From contig NC_092564.1 in NCBI RefSeq assembly GCF_037975245.1, positions 13,604,484 through 13,668,483 on the forward strand: 64,000 nucleotides of DNA. Reading direction: 5' to 3'. Made by a program: the position numbers and the translations under genes. The notes beneath the pieces are model-generated. The model searched no databases. It was given only the letters and a program-made list of their open reading frames with translations, and had not been told where the DNA came from. Positions 59,701 to 63,600 of the stretch are shown here, piece after piece (the stretch's first letter is position 1; each line of letters starts with the position of its first letter). Source of the DNA: Apostichopus japonicus (Eukaryota > Echinodermata > Holothuroidea > Aspidochirotida > Stichopodidae).

Positions 59701-60133
59701 GTGAACCCTCAGTCAGTCAGTCACTTAACTGACTCAAGAACAGGTCGGTCACGGTTCTGCTGTCTGAGGGAAGAAATAAAGTAAACATAGTTTAGCCTTT
59801 CATTATGGAAAATGGCTGACAGTGTTTTAACATGGTTCTAAGTGGTTGACATTTATTCATTAGAACTGGACCCAAATGCATGAAACTAATGAATTGGGTA
59901 GAATAAATTTCATTGGTTAAATATCAAACAAAAAGTGATCTTGGAAGCTGTGATCAGTTGTGAGTTTTTGATGACAGTTGGTTTATATCTTTGTTTGTAG
60001 AAAATATGTTTTTATTTGTTTATTTATTTTTTCTCAGCTCACCTATGACTACAAGTTTGACATTGAAGATGATAGACAGAAGAAGATTCCATGTACTTGC
60101 AAGGCACATAACTGTAGAAAGTGGATGAACTGA
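14239..60133 (+). CDS. KMT2C: KMT2C/KMT2D-type histone H3K4 methyltransferase (whole coding span, 48 coding exons)
   Basis: Catalytic and scaffold subunit of the COMPASS-like MLL3/4 complex, which by family knowledge mono-methylates H3K4 at enhancers in the nucleus. The 48 exons listed below join in one frame (14439 nt with stop, about 4812 aa). Domain order, with approximate residues: AT-hook 12-18; extended PHD1 146-352; PHD1-3 359-552; PHD4-6 757-945; HMG box 1425-1503; LxxLL motif near 2490; coiled coil 2797-2892; Ser-Pro-Met repeat 3000-3305; polyQ 3409-3459; second LxxLL-like motif near 3583; Cys-rich cluster 4060-4100; extended PHD2 4300-4405; FYRN and FYRC 4440-4600; Win motif Arg about 4613; SET 4675-4790; post-SET to 4812. 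Order, spacing and length match vertebrate KMT2C rather than the split fly genes Lpt and Trr. KMT2C versus KMT2D cannot be chosen, because invertebrates normally have one pre-duplication gene. Very small in-frame exons could have been missed. Confidence 0.95.
15010..15348 (+). CDS. KMT2C: KMT2C/D exon 2: Ser/Pro- and acid-rich linker
   Basis: Residues about 30-142. Disordered sequence rich in Ser-Pro, RxSS-type phosphosites and a Glu/Asp run ending ALTEYEKKT. Corresponds to the acidic linker between AT-hook and first zinc cluster of human KMT2C. Acceptor cttacccag, donor AC|gtgagt. Confidence 0.88.
15720..15775 (-). repeat. possible tRNA-derived SINE fragment
   Basis: Read on the minus strand, the segment contains a GAGTTTGATGCCC stretch resembling a degenerate RNA polymerase III B box after a CCTG. 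No clear A box or tail is seen, so this is weak. Confidence 0.2.
15852..16022. repeat. (TCA)n microsatellite with imperfect ATTCAT extension
   Basis: About 29 uninterrupted TCA units (15852-15939), followed by interrupted CATATT/CATCATATT units to about 16022. Lies in intron 2. It creates long artificial poly-His, poly-Ser, poly-Ile and poly-Met open frames that are not genes. Confidence 0.97.
16224..16445 (+). CDS. KMT2C: KMT2C/D exon 3: start of extended PHD 1
   Basis: Encodes [17 protein letters not shown], the first Cys pair and GEKS-LGQGDL signature that opens the extended PHD1 of KMT2C, then a basic linker ending [10 protein letters not shown]. Phase 2 in and out. Confidence 0.93.
17264..17409 (+). 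CDS. KMT2C: KMT2C/D exon 4: extended PHD 1 linker
   Basis: Low-complexity linker between the first Cys pair and the zinc-knuckle core of extended PHD1. Begins with a RERSRSPRR-like basic/SR stretch and ends VIDPTG. Phase-consistent with both neighbours (2 in, 1 out). Confidence 0.87.
17807..17916 (+). CDS. KMT2C: KMT2C/D exon 5: extended PHD 1 core
   Basis: Encodes [12 protein letters not shown] followed by [12 protein letters not shown], the His/Cys ligands and VDKAV-SG motif of the KMT2C extended PHD (human: AHHRC-EWS...NVDKAVVSG). Donor CAG|gtaaaa. Confidence 0.93.
18808..18912 (+). CDS. KMT2C: KMT2C/D exon 6: extended PHD 1 core
   Basis: Encodes [14 protein letters not shown] followed by [17 protein letters not shown], the C-x2-C, GATI-C and YHYPCA motifs of extended PHD1. 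Exact-phase exon (0/0). Confidence 0.95.
19411..19468 (+). CDS. KMT2C: KMT2C/D exon 7: end of extended PHD 1
   Basis: 58-nt exon encoding [24 protein letters not shown] is the final Cys/His pair of the extended PHD. Too short to be seen as an open frame but unambiguous by homology and phase. Confidence 0.92.
20068..20248 (+). CDS. KMT2C: KMT2C/D exon 8: PHD finger 1
   Basis: Encodes [26 protein letters not shown], and [14 protein letters not shown]: a complete C4HC3 PHD finger with Trp before the last Cys pair, plus the first Cys pair of the next finger. Matches human PHD1 nearly residue for residue around the ligands. Confidence 0.96.
20711..20790. repeat. (TA)40 microsatellite
   Basis: About 80 nt of uninterrupted TA in the large intron 8. 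Likely polymorphic in length. Confidence 0.98.
21290..21373. repeat. left part of a dispersed host repeat interrupted by the TTAA element
   Basis: A segment ccttgctgaaggcaaaggaa through tgtgtgtgacac abuts the TTAA element. Its natural continuation seems to be the tgtatgcgctataactc segment on the far side of the element. I recall similar sequence as a repeat in marine deuterostome genomes, but this is memory-based and needs a library search. Confidence 0.4.
21374..23053. mobile_element. non-autonomous DNA transposon with TTAA target duplication
   Basis: Flanked by TTAA on both sides (21374-21377 and 23050-23053). The 1672-bp interior begins AGATGAACGATAGTGA and ends with the reverse complement of AGTGGAACGATAGTGA, so the terminal inverted repeats match at 14 of 16 positions. 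TTAA duplication is the hallmark of the piggyBac superfamily, although the tips start AG rather than the usual CCC/CCY. The interior is richer in CpG than the flanks and has no transposase-length open frame. The only sizeable frame (70 codons from 21380) starts inside the terminal repeat. Confidence 0.75.
23054..23345. repeat. right part of the interrupted dispersed host repeat
   Basis: Starts tgtatgcgctataactcaac, then tacttggtaggtgggtgttcc and catgaatattaatgaggtct, and includes GGTCAAACGTCAAA. Reads as repetitive non-coding sequence, proposed to be continuous with 21290-21373 before the TTAA insertion. Confidence 0.4.
24309..24423 (+). CDS. KMT2C: KMT2C/D exon 9: PHD finger 2
   Basis: Encodes [20 protein letters not shown] then FCLSPAM...GWKCT. 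This is the middle and end of PHD2 ([13 protein letters not shown], GWKC). The donor splits the finger exactly before the next Cys pair, as in vertebrates. Confidence 0.96.
24868..25058 (+). CDS. KMT2C: KMT2C/D exon 10: end of PHD 2 and start of PHD 3
   Basis: Encodes [35 protein letters not shown] and VVCSSCQR. The WHHN-x3-CDxCY and CPxC motifs mark the PHD3 region of KMT2C (human SQWHHNCLICDNCY...LCPFC). Confidence 0.95.
25510..25661 (+). CDS. KMT2C: KMT2C/D exon 11: end of PHD 3
   Basis: Encodes [10 protein letters not shown] then [10 protein letters not shown], the His-x2-Cys and last Cys pair of PHD3, then an acidic tail. The acceptor lies directly after a short (CAT)n run (tcatcatcag). 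Confidence 0.93.
26101..26282 (+). CDS. KMT2C: KMT2C/D exon 12: Ser-rich linker
   Basis: Residues about 570-630. Linker with repeated Ser-Pro and SxxSS sites ([18 protein letters not shown]), ending EEKVEKKE. An alternative upstream acceptor gives an in-frame exon starting at 26077 (eight extra residues). The shorter form was chosen because ttttacag has the better pyrimidine tract. Confidence 0.82.
26637..26756 (+). CDS. KMT2C: KMT2C/D exon 13: basic linker
   Basis: Encodes [20 protein letters not shown] then [20 protein letters not shown]. Phase 0/0 with good acceptor (cctcag) and gtgagg donor. Corresponds to the basic pre-PHD4 region. Sequence itself is not strongly diagnostic. Confidence 0.85.
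27429..27563 (+). CDS. KMT2C: KMT2C/D exon 14: Arg/Glu-rich and basic linker
   Basis: Starts [15 protein letters not shown], then [20 protein letters not shown]. The [10 protein letters not shown]-like segment parallels the RGRGRSKLKS stretch just before PHD4 in human KMT2C. Phase 0/0. Confidence 0.88.
27684..27803 (+). CDS. KMT2C: KMT2C/D exon 15: pre-PHD4 conserved segment
   Basis: Encodes an acidic stretch ([10 protein letters not shown]) followed by [18 protein letters not shown], which aligns with the conserved MHNTVVLFSSSDKFTLNQ immediately before PHD4. Phase 0/0. Confidence 0.95.
28344..28448 (+). CDS. KMT2C: KMT2C/D exon 16: PHD finger 4
   Basis: Encodes [20 protein letters not shown], then [15 protein letters not shown]. 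This is one of the most conserved blocks of the family and nearly identical to the human sequence. Confidence 0.97.
28959..29140 (+). CDS. KMT2C: KMT2C/D exon 17: PHD 4 end and PHD finger 5
   Basis: Encodes [20 protein letters not shown] and [20 protein letters not shown], ending GGWKCK: end of PHD4, all of PHD5 except its last Cys. Nearly invariant with vertebrates. Confidence 0.97.
29272..29816. repeat. 29-bp minisatellite, about 18-19 copies
   Basis: Unit acctcatatcttcactgatg + atgtggtgt repeats with a 29-bp period and scattered substitutions (cttcact / ctcctcacag / ctgcacag). It fills most of intron 17 (29141-29923), ending about 108 bp before the exon 18 acceptor. Confidence 0.95.
29924..30097 (+). 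CDS. KMT2C: KMT2C/D exon 18: PHD 5/6 junction and PHD finger 6
   Basis: Encodes [37 protein letters not shown] and CQCTHCER. The KWC...C-x2-CGAT, NYT-C-PC-SL and CPxC motifs match PHD6. Compared with human (KWC-VW-CRHCGAT) there are three extra residues after KWC. A second acceptor 18 nt downstream would remove them. Confidence 0.93.
31266..31456 (+). CDS. KMT2C: KMT2C/D exon 19: end of PHD 6 and polyproline linker
   Basis: Encodes [20 protein letters not shown] then [10 protein letters not shown] (last PHD6 ligands), followed by a [15 protein letters not shown] proline run and [10 protein letters not shown]. Confidence 0.95.
32231..32479 (+). CDS. KMT2C: KMT2C/D exon 20: conserved post-PHD6 linker
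   Basis: Contains [20 protein letters not shown], aligning with the DGVCLTESGMTQLQSLTV segment of human KMT2C, then a [10 protein letters not shown] basic patch. Confidence 0.93.
32691..32789 (+). CDS. KMT2C: KMT2C/D exon 21: basic linker
   Basis: Encodes [20 protein letters not shown] then KKRRCGPKP, parallel to the KKRKRKPYRP segment before the GIGGF motif in human. Phase 1/1. Confidence 0.88.
32947..33060 (+). CDS. KMT2C: KMT2C/D exon 22: GIGGF motif
   Basis: Encodes [18 protein letters not shown], matching the family signature GIGGFMVRQRS, then an acidic Ser-rich tail. Phase 1/1. Confidence 0.93.
33523..33629 (+). CDS. KMT2C: KMT2C/D exon 23: basic patch and FPSYIQ
   Basis: Encodes [18 protein letters not shown] and FPSYIQ, aligning with KKRYRKRKNKLEETFPAYLQ of human KMT2C. 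Possible bipartite nuclear localisation signal. Confidence 0.93.
34259..34426 (+). CDS. KMT2C: KMT2C/D exon 24: EAFFGK motif
   Basis: Starts [18 protein letters not shown], matching human EAFFGKDLLDTSRQSK directly after FPAYLQ. The rest is Ser/Asp-rich linker. Phase 0/0. Confidence 0.93.
34919..35033 (+). CDS. KMT2C: KMT2C/D exon 25: acidic linker
   Basis: Encodes [17 protein letters not shown] and [19 protein letters not shown], comparable to the DDPLADISEVLNTDDDILGI region of human. Phase 0 in, 1 out. Confidence 0.87.
35484..35639 (+). CDS. KMT2C: KMT2C/D exon 26: Gln/Asn-rich linker
   Basis: Encodes [20 protein letters not shown] then [20 protein letters not shown], resembling the LSEEQLDGILSPELDKMV region of human. 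Phase 1/1. Confidence 0.87.
36031..36093 (-). repeat. tRNA-derived SINE-like remnant
   Basis: On the minus strand the segment reads GTGTAACTCAGTGGTTAAC (A-box-like) and, about 30 nt on, AAGGTCCCCACTTCAAG (degenerate B box), at the spacing seen in tRNA-related SINE heads. The body and tail are not clear. Lies in intron 26. Confidence 0.4.
36606..36722 (+). CDS. KMT2C: KMT2C/D exon 27: KEVEDL motif
   Basis: Contains [20 protein letters not shown], matching human LGGKDVEDLFTAVLSPANTQ. Followed by a Gln/Ser-rich tail. Phase 1/1. Confidence 0.93.
36950..37076 (+). CDS. KMT2C: KMT2C/D exon 28: Ala/Pro-rich linker
   Basis: Encodes [19 protein letters not shown] then [18 protein letters not shown]. 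The acceptor is a NAGNAG (tagcag): starting at 36950 or 36953 changes only one Ala. Confidence 0.86.
37471..37685 (+). CDS. KMT2C: KMT2C/D exon 29: start of HMG-box region
   Basis: Contains [20 protein letters not shown] then [11 protein letters not shown], matching human KWEKEEALGEMATVAPVLYTNINFPNLKEEFP at the beginning of the HMG box. Upstream half is Ser/Pro-rich ([17 protein letters not shown]). Confidence 0.95.
38166..38239 (+). CDS. KMT2C: KMT2C/D exon 30: HMG box
   Basis: Encodes [20 protein letters not shown] then RQFYL, matching human DWTTRVKQIAKLWRKASSQERAPY. Helix 1-2 region of the HMG fold. A 74-nt exon found by homology and phase. Confidence 0.95.
38672..38722 (+). CDS. KMT2C: KMT2C/D exon 31: HMG-box end
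   Basis: 51-nt exon encoding [17 protein letters not shown], almost identical to human VQKARDNRAALRINKVQ. Phase 0/0. Confidence 0.95.
38938..39076 (+). CDS. KMT2C: KMT2C/D exon 32: post-HMG linker
   Basis: Encodes [20 protein letters not shown], then a Gln/Pro/His-rich tail ending PHTP. Phase 0 in, 1 out. Confidence 0.87.
39429..42449 (+). CDS. KMT2C: KMT2C/D giant exon 33: Pro/Met/Gln-rich then Lys/Glu/Ser-rich disordered region with LxxLL motif
   Basis: 3021 nt, about 1007 residues. First third is Pro/Met/Gly/Gln-rich ([13 protein letters not shown] matches human [11 protein letters not shown]). A FIELRH motif matches human [22 protein letters not shown] matches human LDDLLRSGEFDIIAYT. 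The next 400 residues are Lys/Glu/Ser/Thr-rich and poorly conserved. Near the end [16 protein letters not shown] is nearly identical to human and carries an LxxLL-type nuclear-receptor box. Ends EAKLIAKG at gtgagt. Confidence 0.95.
45148..45207 (+). CDS. KMT2C: KMT2C/D small exon 34
   Basis: 60-nt exon encoding [20 protein letters not shown], phase 1/1, acceptor ttgtcttgtcag and donor G|gtatgt. Because it is a multiple of three it could be a cassette exon. No family signature, so it rests on splice sites and composition. Confidence 0.65.
46640..50437 (+). CDS. KMT2C: KMT2C/D giant exon 35: coiled coil, Ser-Pro-Met repeat, polyQ, second LxxLL motif
   Basis: 3798 nt, 1266 residues. In order: [17 protein letters not shown]; a Pro/Met/Gln stretch; coiled coil from about 47305 to 47590 ([20 protein letters not shown] then [12 protein letters not shown] and [15 protein letters not shown]), aligning with human YEEWLQETQQLLQMQ...RKSKKALSAKQRT; a Ser-Pro-Met/Leu repeat 47914-48825; [20 protein letters not shown] matching human NPFSESFQERERKERLREQ; polyQ/His 49140-49290; a [14 protein letters not shown] basic patch; [12 protein letters not shown] matching human LLKHLLKNKK; a second basic block; and a conserved tail [14 protein letters not shown]. 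Confidence 0.95.
47914..48825 (+). repeat. coding Ser-Pro-Met/Leu short-period repeat
   Basis: About 31 Ser-Pro dipeptides within roughly 300 residues, 14 of them SPM and 7 SPL, usually preceded by Gln, His or Arg (GHRSPM, QQSPM). DNA copies are diverged, so this is not a fresh microsatellite. See findings. Confidence 0.85.
49200..49290 (+). repeat. polyglutamine/histidine tract in coding sequence
   Basis: Mixed CAG/CAA/CAT/CAC codons encoding [20 protein letters not shown]. Codon mixing suggests selection on the protein or age rather than recent expansion. A second short (CAA)n run is at 49474-49488. Confidence 0.9.
50972..51367 (+). CDS. KMT2C: KMT2C/D exon 36
   Basis: 132 residues: [20 protein letters not shown], a Ser/Thr/Gly-rich middle, an acidic [20 protein letters not shown] segment (compare human SSSPESVVGVEVSRYPDLSL) and [14 protein letters not shown] (compare human PSPIIPILPSTAGK). 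Phase 1/1. Confidence 0.92.
52057..52257 (+). CDS. KMT2C: KMT2C/D exon 37: beta-rich conserved segment
   Basis: Encodes [20 protein letters not shown] then [18 protein letters not shown], aligning with human SVAITLHPTAAENISSVVAAFSDLLHVRIPNSYEV. Phase 1/1. Confidence 0.94.
52371..52389. repeat. (GGGA)n microsatellite
   Basis: Short run of GGGA/GGAG units in intron 37. Confidence 0.9.
52590..53212 (+). CDS. KMT2C: KMT2C/D exon 38: C-terminal Cys-rich cluster and Ser/Pro/Thr-rich linker
   Basis: Contains [17 protein letters not shown] and [15 protein letters not shown], aligning with human WCCHCKVVILGSGVRKSF...VFCSNNCFILYSS, a conserved putative zinc-binding C-x2-C...C-x3-C cluster. Followed by a Ser/Pro/Thr/Val-rich linker with a QQQQQQ run, ending KTAPGDENA. 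Phase 1 in, 0 out. Confidence 0.95.
53222..53368. repeat. about 41-bp tandem repeat, 3-4 copies, at the start of intron 38
   Basis: Units contain acaatggaagcctatgtg + attaaagtt. The AATGGAAG core recurs at 53237, 53278, 53321 and 53360 (spacings 41, 43, 39). The array starts about 10 nt after the exon 38 donor. Confidence 0.9.
53645..53746 (+). CDS. KMT2C: KMT2C/D exon 39: RWRKWS motif
   Basis: Encodes [20 protein letters not shown] then a [11 protein letters not shown] end, aligning with human KKWRGMKWKKWSIHIVIPKG...PPCEDEIDE just before extended PHD2. Phase 0/0. Confidence 0.95.
54204..54557 (+). CDS. KMT2C: KMT2C/D exon 40: extended PHD 2
   Basis: Complete extended PHD in one exon: [66 protein letters not shown], and [17 protein letters not shown]. 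All zinc ligands and the DGDTDGPARLLN-type motif match human residues about 4400-4505. Phase 0/0. Confidence 0.98.
55105..55217 (+). CDS. KMT2C: KMT2C/D exon 41: end of extended PHD 2, pre-FYRN
   Basis: Encodes [16 protein letters not shown] (last Cys/His pair, human TMLCPMHK) and [17 protein letters not shown] (human FAVFRRVYVQRDEVRQIA). Phase 0 in, 2 out. Confidence 0.97.
55272..55497. repeat. 48-49-bp tandem repeat, about 5 copies
   Basis: AAGGTCAC recurs at 55327, 55376, 55424 and 55472 (periods 49, 48, 48), within a unit also holding tatatatgctacttaggctac. Lies in intron 41, about 55 nt after the donor. Confidence 0.92.
55805..55925 (+). CDS. KMT2C: KMT2C/D exon 42: FYRN domain
   Basis: Encodes [20 protein letters not shown] then [12 protein letters not shown], nearly identical to human [36 protein letters not shown] helps the FYRC/SET module fold. 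Confidence 0.97.
56530..56695 (+). CDS. KMT2C: KMT2C/D exon 43: FYRN end and FYRC start
   Basis: Encodes [20 protein letters not shown], then [20 protein letters not shown] and [13 protein letters not shown], matching human GYEASRLYWSTRYANRRCRYLCSI and [22 protein letters not shown]. Confidence 0.97.
57086..57222 (+). CDS. KMT2C: KMT2C/D exon 44: FYRC
   Basis: Encodes [20 protein letters not shown] and [20 protein letters not shown], matching human GVWDKILEPVACVRKKSEML...FPAYLKGEDLFGLTVSAVAR. Phase 1 in, 0 out. Confidence 0.97.
57375..57502 (+). CDS. KMT2C: KMT2C/D exon 45: FYRC end and Win motif
   Basis: Encodes [43 protein letters not shown] is the WDR5-interacting (Win) motif with its Arg (about residue 4613; human GCARSEP). 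Two in-frame donors 6 nt apart: 57502 (AG|gttggt, chosen) or 57496 (AG|gtttag). They differ by two residues. Confidence 0.94.
58632..58803 (+). CDS. KMT2C: KMT2C/D exon 46: Win-SET linker and pre-SET
   Basis: Encodes [20 protein letters not shown], then [20 protein letters not shown] and VYLAKSNIQ, matching human RPHTLNSTSTSKSF...YSKQFVHSKSSQYRKMKTEWKSNVYLARSRIQ. Confidence 0.97.
59299..59601 (+). CDS. KMT2C: KMT2C/D exon 47: SET domain
   Basis: Catalytic SET domain: [20 protein letters not shown] (SAM-binding GxG), [20 protein letters not shown], and [19 protein letters not shown] (NHSC motif), ending KLMKGEE. All catalytic-fold residues visible in the family are present, so the enzyme is expected to be active. 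The human cofactor contact regions are conserved. Clearly GC-richer than neighbours. Confidence 0.98.
59631..59702. repeat. two-copy perfect 36-bp tandem duplication after the SET exon
   Basis: The unit gacctctggtgaggtcactc + cattgttaagttgagt occurs at 59631-59666 and 59667-59702. Each copy contains the inverted repeat GACCTC-tggt-GAGGTC. Starts 30 nt into intron 47. Confidence 0.96.
60038..60133 (+). CDS. KMT2C: KMT2C/D exon 48: SET end, post-SET and stop
   Basis: Encodes [18 protein letters not shown] then [13 protein letters not shown] and TGA. Contains the catalytic Tyr motif (ELTYDYKF) and the C-x-C-x4-C post-SET zinc site. The terminal CRKWMN is identical to human. Confidence 0.98.
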   Translation, partial: LTYDYKFDIEDDRQKKIPCTCKAHNCRKWMN

Positions 60134-60640
60134 AAGGTAGCAACTGGTAGCTGAAGGAGAGGGCAGCAAACCAAGGAGGAGTAGGTGTGGAGTAAGTTGG
60201 AACCACATTGTCAGACACGACATGATATCCCACGACCAGGACACTTGCACTGACCTGTCGTGGCCTTTAGAGTTAACAAGATTGAATTTGAAGTACCATA
60301 TACAGTTACAACAAAGAGAGAATATAGGCTTCTCAGATGGTAGCTGTGAGGAGAAAGAGTGGGAGAGAAGATGGGTTTGAAATACCAAATAAGTCTGTTT
60401 GTTTGGTCCCAGTCGCTGCACAGGACCTCACAGCTCCTCAGTCTTTGTGATAAGACAAACAGCTTCTTCATGTGGTAATAGTTCAACATTGTGTTAACAG
60501 TAGTTCGAGTGATGAGGTGTGATGGAGATATCATACATGAAACAAATCTATTGAAGGAAGAGGAAACAGTGATGGAATGAAGAAACCAGATCACTTTACT
60601 GACTATAGACAAATAAAAATCATCATAATATTAAGTCGAG
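60134..60640 (+). other. 3' UTR with polyadenylation signal
   Basis: AATAAA at 60612-60617 lies about 480 nt after the stop and is the first canonical signal. No strong GU-rich downstream element is evident, so a longer 3' UTR using later AT-rich sites (for example AATAAA at 62743-62748) is possible. Confidence 0.6.
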
Positions 60641-63600
60641 TCGATGAACTCATTCATAGTGCGAAGATAACCGGTAATATTGGAAGACTTGTTATATTTG
60701 CTACCGGCGACAAATTAGGAAGAAATGCATAGCCATGGTGACATACAATCAGTATAAAGTTAAAGGGAATCAAAACAAAGAGGACTTTGTTATTTACCCT
60801 GACGGGTATAGTTGTTGGAACCTATACAATGTGGTAAACGGAAGCTTAGTCCTTACTACTACAAGTAATGAAAAACTGATAAAGAGAGATAGAAAACTGT
60901 CTTAGAGTCGAGTCCTCTTACTTGCAATGCTCATTGTTATACATGATCAAAAATGCAGATCGAGACATAGGTTGAGAGATCGCTGAATTACACTAAATTT
61001 TACGCCAGTGTCATCAATCGGCGAAAGATTGAGAAAAAACAAAAGATAAATTCATGAGATCATTTGGCTACAGGTATTAAATTGTTTTTGTTACAGACAC
61101 ATTATAAATTATTGATAGAACCTTTAAGAGAATGGGAGTGATTTACAGAGATTATCAGCACTCGTAACTGCGAGAGGAACCCTCGTTCCGGAGGATGGAG
61201 AGACCGACCCGAGGGAGGGATGGAGGGGCTGACTAGGTGAAGGTTAGCGTACGCCAAACAAGAAAAACAGAAAAGAAAGAAAAATGTAGTAATTCCGTCC
61301 CTCCCCCTCCTCCTCCTCTCAACCCTCTTGTCATCTCTATACCTTTTACTAACAAAGGTAAACATAATTTATTAAACCCTCATCAAAGACAATAATAATC
61401 ATGTACATTTGTAATTTTCTTTTCCTCCTTTATTATTTTTTTTTTAAACTATATTTAAACAAAATTTAAATGTTCAAAAAATGTAGTAGTGCTAATTTTA
61501 AACTTTATATAAATATATAGCAGGATGTTTATTAAAATTACATCTGAAGGAGCAATACTTTTTGATACAAAATCCCTTACGGTTCTTTCATGGGTGTCAT
61601 CTCCGAGTATCTTTGTCAAGTCGTCTTATATTAATTAATACTATATTGTTATTATTATTATTATTATCATTGTTATTATTAAAATTATTAATATTATTAT
61701 TTTATTAATTTTATTGTTTTTGTGCCCCTTTTTGCTGCATTTTTGAGTAGTTGGCTTCAAGTTTGGCAAATGCTTTCCTACACCGGATTTAAACTAAATT
61801 AATATTTCATTTGACAGACTCTTATTAAAGAGCACTCACTGTTTATTGGTGAATGTGCTCACAATAGATATTTCTATTTTGTTTATTGTTTGCCTTGCTC
61901 TGTGGATAGTTATGTAGGATGATGATAGTAATGTAGGATTCTGGGAAAGTTCTACCTTTGCTTGTCTGGTTATGTCTGCAGTCAAGGAGGGGGCCGGGGG
62001 GGGGGGGGAAGGGGCAGGGTGGTGTTACACTATGAGATCAAAAGTTACTACCTTGTACAACTGAAAGCTGCAGTTTCATTGGATGGTTCTAACTAATATG
62101 TTGCGCCGACCAAGCCATGTATAATTCACACTTGACCGGATACCAATCAAGCTAACAGTGGCTACTACTTTGGTTGCATAAATGGGGTCCCTTTTGTTTC
62201 ATTTGCCAACCGTAATGCCTTATTCCATTATTCCTGCTTGGAATTCAGTAACCTTTACATAGCAGATCTTTCCATTACACCATTGAGTTCATTAACGATA
62301 GATTGTTTCAAATCAAGCAGAATATACTGTTTAAATCATGAAGGAAGAACATAATCTGATCTTGATCTTATATTTATAATATTTATCAGCAATATTGCTG
62401 GTAAACAACCACAATAAGCTGTGATACACCAGAGTGGCATTCCCTATCATGTAACTGACATATCCACCCTCTCCCCCTATTCCCTGCTCCTTACACTGTT
62501 GATATCACTCCTAGTTTCTGTTTGGTTTTTTGCCCTCCTTTATCTGCTTATATTCTTCTCGTTTCAAGTCATGTTTATCTCTGGTATTTTTGAATTTGGC
62601 TGTTTCATCTGATTTTCTGTGGGTTTTTTCTATTTCCTTTTCTTTCCCATTTTTTTTTCTTGTTGCATAGAAAGGACCAAGAGTAGAAGTCAGCATTTAA
62701 AATAATGTGAATTCTATCAGTAATAATAATTTTAATAATAATAATAAAAATAATAATTAAGTTCTGTATAGATATTATTTGAGTGCAAAGTAAGATTTTC
62801 TGGAACTGACTTCATCCAATTTAGCTGAAATTCTATTCAAGAGAAGGTATATTTTGTCCGGATTTTGGGTCACCAGAACATTAGTATTTGTTTATCATTC
62901 ATTCTCTTTGCTCATATATATATTTTAAGTATAGTAAAACACCACTTGGAGAGAGTTGTACAAAGTCCTTCTGTTTGGTTAAAGCAATTTCTGGACATAT
63001 TTTATTTTCTCCCTTTTTTTTCTTTTTTTTGGGGACATGTTTTCCTTTGCCATGTTTCTTATTTTGCTGTGTTGCAAATAACATTGCCAGATATGTCAAT
63101 CTTGTGAATCATGTAGAGTATTGCACAGTCCTGCCATTTTCAATTCCCCCCACCTCCCCCCTCCCCCCCCCCCTTCAAGACCAGACAACCTTCTTTGCTG
63201 CTCTGACATTATTAGTCCAAAAACATAACAACAAATTGATATCAGGATATTATAATTTGTACTCACTTTTTCAAAACAGTAAATAAGAGTGTATAAACTT
63301 CTGATATATATTTCTCTTTTAACTTAGAAGAAAAGCAGAAGAAGAATAATCAAAATTTATCACCTCTTTAATTTGTAGATTTCAATGTGCAAATAATTCC
63401 CTACTGCAGAAGTCCTTTGTAGATTTTTCAAACGTATTTTGTCTGATATTAATCTCCTTTTGACCGTTTACTTTGCCTCCCTAGTTTTGCTTATTATTTT
63501 ATTTTATTTTTTGGTTTTTCAAGCACTGACTGCCAACAAGCTCAAATTAGTTTCCAAAAAAAGAGAGAAAAGGTGTACAAAGTTTATCATAATGCTAACC

